Below are positions 57,481 to 64,000 of a stretch of DNA of 64,000 bases, in pieces. The DNA lies in the NCBI GenBank assembly GCA_965215385.1, contig OZ244059.1, positions 1,178,001 to 1,242,000 of the forward strand. Reading direction: 5' to 3'. The translations under genes and the position numbers were made by a program. The notes below the pieces were generated by a model. The model saw only the letters and a list, made by a program, of their open reading frames with translations. It did not search any database and was not told the DNA's origin. This DNA is from JAPORY01 sp965215385 (GTDB lineage: Bacteria; Pseudomonadota; Alphaproteobacteria; Rhodobacterales; Rhodobacteraceae). The first letter of the stretch is position 1; every line of letters starts with the position of its first letter.

Positions 57481-58443
57481 TCAGTATACTAGTCTCTGTT
57501 TGCCCATCTCAAGAAACTTCTGCCGACGCTGAGCCACGATAGTTTCGGGAGCAACGGCCACTAGTTGCTCCAACATATTGGCAATTGCGTCACCCACATT
57601 TGCGATTGTCTGACCTCGATTACGATGGGCGCCGCCGAGCGGCTCATCAATAATTTGATCGATAACGTCAAGACTCGCCAAATCTTGGGCAGTCAGACGA
57701 AGCGACTCGGCGGCTTCACGCATTCTTTCTGAATCTTTCCACAATATTGATGCACACCCTTCTGGTGATATTACGGAGTAGACGGCATGCTCCAACATCG
57801 CGATGCGATTAGCAGTTGCGAGAGCTACCGCACCGCCTGACCCACCTTCTCCAACAATGACCGATATGGTCGGCACTTCGAGTCGCAGTGAGGTTTCAAT
57901 TGCACTCGCAATGGCCTCGGATTGCCCCCTCTGCTCCGCGCCCTTGCCCGGATAGGCACCCGGAGTATCAACAATGGTTATAATTGGCAGATTAAATTTG
58001 TTGGCCAAATTCATGAGCCGGACTGCTTTGCGGTAGCCCTCCGGTCGCGACATTCCAAAATTATGTCGAATCCGTGAATTTGTATCGGACCCTTTTTCAT
58101 TCCCGATCACTACAACCGGCCGATCACGAAACCGCGCAAGTCCGCCAGCAATCGCTTGATCATCGGCAAATTTGCGATCGCCCGCTAACGGTACATACTC
58201 AGAAAACAGACTATCAATGTAATCTGAGCAACGCGGTCTTTCGACGTGTCTCGCCACCTGACATTTGCGCCATGCCGATAAATCCTTGTATAGGGTGATG
58301 AGAATTTTCTTAGCTTTTTCATCTAAGGCATTGGCCTCTTCCTCAACGTCCATTGCTTCGTCGGCGCGAGCTAGAGAGCGGAGTTCCTCGGCCTTTCCCT
58401 CAATTTCGGCAAGGGATCTCTCAAAATCGAGATAGTGAGTCAT
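57481..58443 (-). CDS. accA: Acetyl-CoA carboxylase carboxyltransferase alpha subunit
   Basis: A 320-residue AccA that, with AccD, transfers the carboxyl group from biotin to acetyl-CoA, the first step of fatty-acid synthesis. It has the N-terminus THYLDFERSLAEIEGK and the core MSRPEGYRKAVRLMNLA, TPGAYPGKGAEQRGQSEAIA and VGEGGSGGAVAL. The ATG lies inside the stop of the large restriction gene (ATGA), so translation is probably coupled to that gene, an odd arrangement for an essential enzyme. Confidence 0.96.
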   Translation of the reverse strand: MTHYLDFERSLAEIEGKAEELRSLARADEAMDVEEEANALDEKAKKILITLYKDLSAWRKCQVARHVERPRCSDYIDSLFSEYVPLAGDRKFADDQAIAGGLARFRDRPVVVIGNEKGSDTNSRIRHNFGMSRPEGYRKAVRLMNLANKFNLPIITIVDTPGAYPGKGAEQRGQSEAIASAIETSLRLEVPTISVIVGEGGSGGAVALATANRIAMLEHAVYSVISPEGCASILWKDSERMREAAESLRLTAQDLASLDVIDQIIDEPLGGAHRNRGQTIANVGDAIANMLEQLVAVAPETIVAQRRQKFLEMGKQRLVY

Positions 58444-61400
58444 GATGCGCCAGCGATCCGATCATTGCGAGTATCATTAACGTCCTGCTCCTTTTCTTCG
58501 TCAAATTGCCCGTAACCCAGGTTCCGCACATAGGGTTCGTCGTGCAGCAAATGACGCAAGTCGGCTAACTGGTTAGCGTCATACCCCAACACCCCCGCTA
58601 CTGCCTCGTCCCAGCGGCGGCGAACCGCACATTCCCCTGCCTTAAATTGCGGAACTTCCGTATCTGCCGTCACCTCCCAACACGCAACCAACGGCGCACA
58701 CACCGCTTCATCTCTGATATTTGGAATTCGGATACGCTCGGTCTCCTTGACGCTGTAAGTTGGAAACGACAATTTTCTACCGGCATTTCGCATGAGTTGT
58801 AGTCGACCGAAGGTCGAATTAAGACACACGGCAGTGGCCATCGCTTGTTTGGCTGTCAACCCCGAGACAGGCAGCCAGCCATTGCCGACATACTTTTCAT
58901 CTGAGGCGACCGCGGTCAAACGGGCGGTGCTGATGTCTTGACCAGCGGTTAAGAGAAGATACCCTGCCTTTTGCAGAAGCTTGGCGGTCTTGGGATGCTC
59001 TTCCGTTCCTGAAAGGTCTTTTTCAGCGCGTGCTGGTTCTTTCGGAACCCAATATTCGTCAGGCCTTGCCCTTATTCGCAACTGGCCTTCGGCCCCTTTC
59101 GACTTCAGAATGGGAAAGCTGCCCTTGGTATCAGGATCTGACACTTGGAATGACCCCCGCAGCAACCGGCCAGAGTCTGCGGGGGTCATTCCAAGTGTCG
59201 CCAACGTTGGATAACGATCATCCGTCGAGAATCTATACGCGGCGTCAGCGAGTAACGGTGATCGGAATATCACAGCCGACCAATCACCCGCCGCAATACG
59301 GTATGCTGGCCACTCGGACACCTCTCCCCATCCGTCGGGAAGAAGCCCGACAGTACCACTAGAGAGATGTTGATGCAGAGCCGCCACTTCCTGATCATTG
59401 TGAGGAAATCGATCAAGATTGATTATGCGGGTCGGCGGCCGCTCGCCCTCCCAACGCTTTGCAACAATCATACTTTCATTGATACTCGTATGTTGACTAA
59501 GAAAGATGTCTTGCGGATGGAATGAGGTGAGCAACGTGTGAATGTGAAAACGTTGGGTCAGAACGACCCGTTCGCGATGACCCGACGGTGCTGTCAGGGC
59601 AGTTGTTGGATTGATCATCGCTAGCACGCCGTTTTCTTGATTGAGACAGCGCTCCGCTAGTGCAACGAATAGCGGTCGAATTGAATTCTTATCGGCGAAT
59701 CCCCTCATCTTGGGATCGACTTTGATCAATTCACTTTCATAACGGTCAACCCGCTCGCGCATTCGTCGCTGGAAGTCCTTGGGGAACTTTTCGCCCATAT
59801 CACTTCGGTTTGAAAAAGGCGGATTCATGATTACAATACGAACATCCGAAACGGCGTCGACAGCGTTTTCCAACAGAGGATCATCGTCACCCATCCGCAA
59901 CTTCTCGGCACCGAGCAATTCGTCTTCGAGATCTAATTGCTTTGGAAGAATGCGTTTTTGACCGAACAGTTCTGGCGTTCCAACTCGCATTTGTTGACTA
60001 CTGATTAGCCCGTATGGCATACTATAAAGCCTGATTTCTCGATAAGCCACATCGCTGTTACCCGCAGTCAGTTGAGCCGCTGCGAGTTGCAGTGATACAG
60101 GATTGAAATCAAGCCCTGTGATCACCTCTTCAACTGCTAATTTCTGTAATTTCGCCCTTTTCTGTCGGCTTGCACCTTGATGTTGTGCTCGACGCTTCAT
60201 GTCAGTGAGTATTGCGGCAATGAGCGTTCCAGAACCACAGGCAAGATCAGTGGTGCGATGGTCTTTCCAGGTTGCCGCCGATGTCCAATCAATGTTCGGT
60301 CCTGACAAATCGAGGGTTAAGCGTGCAAGGAGTGCGGCGGCCGGCGGACGCGTGAAAAATGCACCGTCTGATTTTTGGTTTCCCATTACCCGGTTGAATA
60401 ACGGACCAGCATGATCGGTGCCGAGATCAGCATAGTCCTCAGCAATCCGCTCCGCCTCTCCCGCAAGGTGACGAAGAGCCTGGTTTATTCCCGAACGCTT
60501 GCCCGTCACCAAAACGGCATCAATGAGTTCAATCGCTGGTTCGATGATGGCACGAAAGTCATGACGCGTAATATGATTCCACTGCCTGAGAACATCATCG
60601 GCTGCGTTTGGGGCACTCTTTAATGTATCCATTCCCGATATCTTTGGGAGCCAGCCGCCCGCCGCGATGCGTTGATGAAGCATAGCCGCATTCATCATCA
60701 ATAGGGCGGCTATAGTACAACCGTCCGCTTGTGTCTTGCGTTTATCTGGGTCTAGCATATCAAGGCCGAAATGCTGATCCAGAACAGAATCCAATTTATC
60801 CTCTTTCAGACACCGAGTTGCCTCCTGAATACTGTCTTGGAGAATGTTGACATCTCTTTCGGCACGGTTACGTCCCAGCCCAGACTTTTCGAGTAGATTA
60901 ATCGTAATGCCAACTTCCTCGACTTGATCGAATAATCCTCGAATGTGCTGCTCATTCTTGCGGTTCTTTTGTTCTCTACGTTTGATCTTCTCAACCAAGC
61001 GTCCGGCTGCGCCGTTGACCATTTTGCGGCCCTTTTGCTTCGATTTGTCGACGTCAACTGAACCGCGTGTTCCATCAGTTGCAGATTTCTTACGGATCAC
61101 TCCGTCGTGCCGGATTTCTGCACTACCGTCGCCGAGTTGCTTACCACTCACGATACGCTCAGGTGTCAAATTCGTCGGTAGCTCGGAACCCTGAAATTGC
61201 TCTCCCGATTGCGCGACAATGATTTGTCTTAGTGGTTTGAAGACATCCCGAGGTTTCACCTTACCAGTCACAACATTCTCTACCGCGTTTTCGACCGCTC
61301 CAACGGGGCCAATGTGAACATAATGCGTGACCCGACGATCATCACCGCCAACCGTGACCATCGTTGCAACGTCCTCTGCCGGCGGGGGCGGGAGGTAGAT

Positions 61401-63443
61401 CTGCATGAGATCAGACAGTTTTTCCTCAATTCGGCCGTCATGCGCGCGGAGTGCCAACAAAATTTGCCCAAGTTCTTGCCAACCATCGTCGGGCCCATGG
61501 GTTTCGAGCCAAGTTTCGGCATCGACGTTTGGGGGAATCACGATTGGACAAATGATATAACCCATCGTCTTATTGACAGACCGACGCATAACTCGACCGA
61601 CAGCCTGAATCACGTCAACCGGTGATCGGCGAGCCTCTAGAAAACCGACGGCTGAGAGAGATGGTGCGTCGACCCCTTCACCGAAAATTCCGACATTTAA
61701 AATGCCAAAAGGCTTATCTTCGGACGCAGCCATAAGGCGAGCCTTTGCGTTTTCACGATCCGCAATCGCATTCGACGCGTCAAGATGCTCCATCAGGTAG
61801 GAAACGTTGGGCTCCTTAACCCCCTCAGCCTCAAGCCGCCGCTTCACCCAATCGCGAACCATCGGCGTTTGAAGCGCATCGGCCATACTTTTTGATCGAT
61901 CTACCTTATTCATGAAGTTGATTGATGAGCGTATATCGACATTCTGATCCTGCAGTGCGCCACTCATCGTTAGTGCAAGTGTCAACCCGCGCAGAAAGTG
62001 AGCGGTGGATAGCTTGCGACCGTGTTTCTCTGCTAAAGCATTTGCGGTATCGTAGGCATCCCGATCATTGACGCCTATCGCGATAATGCGATAATCGGTC
62101 AGCCAGCCGTTCGCGACAGCTTCGGCATAAGATCTTCGATCAAGTTCGGGACCAAACACGGTCTCATCGTTCATGTCGCGCACGATCCAATCCTGATTTT
62201 GCCGTTTGCTTCGCTTGTCGAAATGGTAAACTCTTGGCGTTGCAGTTTGATAAACTCGGTAGGTGGCAGGAAAACGCACGTCATCGTGACAAATCGCAAA
62301 GTCGCGAAGCTTTTGGTTCATTTTTGGGATTTTTCTCAGACCCGCAGTACGATGAGCCTCATCGGCAATCAGTATCTGAAGATTACGTTTTTGCCCTTCG
62401 TTTACGAGTGCATCACCAATACGATGGCTCGATTGGTAGGTTCCGAAGATAACTCCGATACAATCACCAGCTCTTAAGACTGCGTCGATCCATTGACCAA
62501 TCACCTCTGGGTCGGTTGTAACGGCTCCCTTAACTTCCGAGGCTTTTGCATGACCAATATCTGCTGTCGGATCGCTCTCAAGATCTTTGTCTTTAGCAAC
62601 CCCTTCATCAGAACAAACCGCCAAGACATTGATTGGGAGTACGCAATTATTGAGAAATTCGCCGCGCAGTTGTGCGACCAGCGAAATCGACGGGCATAGG
62701 ACTGCTGCAACCTGTCCGAGCTCGGTGAGTGCTTCAATGATACGCAACGCTATGCGCGATTTGCCAGTGCCACACGGCAAGATCAGCCGACCTCGTGCCC
62801 TTCCGGTTTCACTGTCGTGCGCCCACTTACGCAATTTCGATACACACTTATCAATCGCCCGCCGCTGCATGTCGTCTCGAGATTCAAGAACCTCGCCCTC
62901 GGCAAAACTATCTTCACCGACTGCTTGATCCCAATCCAGCTGCTTTCGAAGGTCACTCTCAATGTTGACATGCTTGACCGGTTTCACCGGATTTTGTCCT
63001 AGAACCTTGGCGGCATTGGTACCGAGATTAGTCGCACCAATCACAACCAACCAGCGCTCCGCCCAGAGTTCCGGAGACGAGAAATCTAGAAATCCATTGA
63101 ATTCCTGCTTCCTGATGTCGGCACCGCGGCCGTGGTCGTCAAGCTTTCGCGATTTGCATTGGATGGCAATCAGTTTGCCATCATTTTTTCGCTGCGCCAC
63201 AACGTCGGCCCCGATATCTGGTGTGTCAGGGTAATGCGTCTCTCGATCTGGCCAATTATCCCACATCCAAGCGTGCCCGACGTCCCATTCCGCTAAGAGT
63301 GGGGCACATTCTGCGGTTAATCGCTCCAACCATTTTCCATCTGTTGGATTAGGACTTGTTCTTTCAATTTCTTCAAGTGCGTCCCTTATCTTAGCAGAGC
63401 GGACGATTTCGTCTTGTGGTGAACAATCCAGATTAATGCCCAT
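58440..63443 (-). CDS. Single-chain type I/ISP-like restriction-modification enzyme
   Basis: A 1667-residue enzyme with nuclease, helicase and methyltransferase parts in one chain. Residues 60-105: Mrr-like PD-(D/E)XK nuclease, with D80 in PDIGAD and IQCK (Q95, K97). Residues 195-660: SF2 helicase/translocase, with Walker A LPCGTGKS (222-229), DEAH at 361-364 and QAVGRVMRR. About 1030-1330: N6-adenine methyltransferase, with TDLACGSGTLIAA and MNPPFSNRSD. The rest should be the target-recognition domain. This is the LlaBIII/LlaGI-like order. It methylates one motif and cuts after translocation when the motif is unmodified. The frame is intact. It overlaps accA by four bases. Confidence 0.9.
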   Translation of the reverse strand: MGINLDCSPQDEIVRSAKIRDALEEIERTSPNPTDGKWLERLTAECAPLLAEWDVGHAWMWDNWPDRETHYPDTPDIGADVVAQRKNDGKLIAIQCKSRKLDDHGRGADIRKQEFNGFLDFSSPELWAERWLVVIGATNLGTNAAKVLGQNPVKPVKHVNIESDLRKQLDWDQAVGEDSFAEGEVLESRDDMQRRAIDKCVSKLRKWAHDSETGRARGRLILPCGTGKSRIALRIIEALTELGQVAAVLCPSISLVAQLRGEFLNNCVLPINVLAVCSDEGVAKDKDLESDPTADIGHAKASEVKGAVTTDPEVIGQWIDAVLRAGDCIGVIFGTYQSSHRIGDALVNEGQKRNLQILIADEAHRTAGLRKIPKMNQKLRDFAICHDDVRFPATYRVYQTATPRVYHFDKRSKRQNQDWIVRDMNDETVFGPELDRRSYAEAVANGWLTDYRIIAIGVNDRDAYDTANALAEKHGRKLSTAHFLRGLTLALTMSGALQDQNVDIRSSINFMNKVDRSKSMADALQTPMVRDWVKRRLEAEGVKEPNVSYLMEHLDASNAIADRENAKARLMAASEDKPFGILNVGIFGEGVDAPSLSAVGFLEARRSPVDVIQAVGRVMRRSVNKTMGYIICPIVIPPNVDAETWLETHGPDDGWQELGQILLALRAHDGRIEEKLSDLMQIYLPPPPAEDVATMVTVGGDDRRVTHYVHIGPVGAVENAVENVVTGKVKPRDVFKPLRQIIVAQSGEQFQGSELPTNLTPERIVSGKQLGDGSAEIRHDGVIRKKSATDGTRGSVDVDKSKQKGRKMVNGAAGRLVEKIKRREQKNRKNEQHIRGLFDQVEEVGITINLLEKSGLGRNRAERDVNILQDSIQEATRCLKEDKLDSVLDQHFGLDMLDPDKRKTQADGCTIAALLMMNAAMLHQRIAAGGWLPKISGMDTLKSAPNAADDVLRQWNHITRHDFRAIIEPAIELIDAVLVTGKRSGINQALRHLAGEAERIAEDYADLGTDHAGPLFNRVMGNQKSDGAFFTRPPAAALLARLTLDLSGPNIDWTSAATWKDHRTTDLACGSGTLIAAILTDMKRRAQHQGASRQKRAKLQKLAVEEVITGLDFNPVSLQLAAAQLTAGNSDVAYREIRLYSMPYGLISSQQMRVGTPELFGQKRILPKQLDLEDELLGAEKLRMGDDDPLLENAVDAVSDVRIVIMNPPFSNRSDMGEKFPKDFQRRMRERVDRYESELIKVDPKMRGFADKNSIRPLFVALAERCLNQENGVLAMINPTTALTAPSGHRERVVLTQRFHIHTLLTSFHPQDIFLSQHTSINESMIVAKRWEGERPPTRIINLDRFPHNDQEVAALHQHLSSGTVGLLPDGWGEVSEWPAYRIAAGDWSAVIFRSPLLADAAYRFSTDDRYPTLATLGMTPADSGRLLRGSFQVSDPDTKGSFPILKSKGAEGQLRIRARPDEYWVPKEPARAEKDLSGTEEHPKTAKLLQKAGYLLLTAGQDISTARLTAVASDEKYVGNGWLPVSGLTAKQAMATAVCLNSTFGRLQLMRNAGRKLSFPTYSVKETERIRIPNIRDEAVCAPLVACWEVTADTEVPQFKAGECAVRRRWDEAVAGVLGYDANQLADLRHLLHDEPYVRNLGYGQFDEEKEQDVNDTRNDRIAGAS

Positions 63444-64000
63444 AGCCCCCCGCTATTTGAAATAAATGGTTGTCGTCACGACCGACGAATTAGGCTCCAT
63501 TCATTACGAGCGAGTATCTTTTATTGCAACAGGTTGCTCTAATACCTTTATCGAAGCCTTCCCAATGAACCGCATTCTTTGGGTTCATCGGACTCTTCGG
63601 TAGCGGGAACGCCAACCTTGAACCAACAATGGCACAACAGCACCTATAGGGTAATAGGCCAAGAATTCGGTATACTCGGTCGGCGGAATCATATCGCAGA
63701 GCCGTCAAGTTACGCAACGCATGACGATGCGAGTGCTCAATGGTTATGCCGCGGCGTTAAGGGGTCATTTTGAGTAAGTGAATTTTTTGCAGGTCAATTG
63801 ACCGTTCTTTCGCCGGTTCGAACCTAATCTCCCATTGGCATGTCGTGCGCTCGGTAAAATCTCACCATCGCAGCAACAGGAATACTTGTTGACTTCGGGT
63901 GAGCATAAATAGTCGGCTCCTCAATCAATCCTTCGTGTCCAGCAAAAACAGATTTTGAGCCTATCGCCAAACAAATCTCCGCCAAGAAACTTTGTAGAAA
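63444..64000. other. Upstream of restriction gene, no gene recognised
   Basis: The GGGGGG stretch just before the ATG at 63443 is its likely ribosome site. The rest has short frames only. A GGGGTCATTTTGAG block near 63767 weakly resembles the inverted ISKra4 end. Confidence 0.35.

Overview
The window looks like the chromosome of an alphaproteobacterium. The evidence is the hisS-hisZ-hisG operon with a short HisG and separate HisZ, a DUF1244 gene beside pyk-rpmI-rplT-pheS, a TIGR02300 acidic protein, an Mcl-type malyl-CoA lyase, and a dgcN-dgcA D-glutamate module. Core genes are intact, but they are separated by long stretches of decayed mobile elements and broken accessory genes. This suggests a genome that has been invaded by insertion sequences and is losing non-essential genes. 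No rRNA, CRISPR array or phage structural gene was seen.

Layout. 1-8.7 kb: an insertion-sequence zone (DDE transposase of the DUF772 type, an ISKra4-like element, a decayed group II intron reverse transcriptase, IS66 and ISAzo13 remnants) that also holds a membrane protein/ImmA-IrrE metallopeptidase cassette, an AAA ATPase and a small membrane protein. 9.0-13.0 kb: a compact minus-strand operon of unusual nucleotide-related proteins: a DEDD exonuclease/DUF429/P-loop kinase fusion, a PurA homologue with the PurZ-like Asp-to-Ser change, a small acidic protein, and a membrane-anchored dCTP-deaminase-like protein that has lost its catalytic Glu. 13.2-18.8 kb: gene remnants, a serine recombinase, a BglII/BstYI-type restriction-modification pair and an ISL3 element whose end abuts the hisG stop codon. 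18.8-28.1 kb: hisG-hisZ-hisS, a dead DUF1703-type ATPase, and dnaE. 28.1-35.5 kb: sparse sequence, a PD-(D/E)XK-like orphan, xdhABC, and a broken coiled-coil membrane protein. 35.7-43.2 kb: an IS607 element (TnpA plus TnpB), pheS (without pheT beside it), rplT, rpmI, pyk and a decayed ISAzo13. 43.9-49.2 kb: DUF1244, leuA, and a D-amino-acid operon (dgcN, dgcA, D-amino-acid transaminase). 49.5-53.2 kb: a second copy of the membrane protein/metallopeptidase cassette lying between intact dgcN and a decayed duplicate of its 5' end, then a broken AAA ATPase/RloB-like defence pair. 53.2-64 kb: mcl, tRNA-Ala(GGC), a TIGR02300 gene, a YgjP-like peptidase, a DUF4143 ATPase, accA, and a 1667-residue single-chain helicase/methyltransferase restriction enzyme that overlaps accA.

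The housekeeping genes cover histidine synthesis and charging, replication, purine oxidation, translation, glycolysis, leucine and fatty-acid synthesis, and C2/C3 acyl-CoA metabolism. The accessory genes are mainly defence-like and mobile. The best candidate for an undescribed system is the 9.0-13.0 kb nucleotide operon. The twin membrane protein/metallopeptidase cassette is second.
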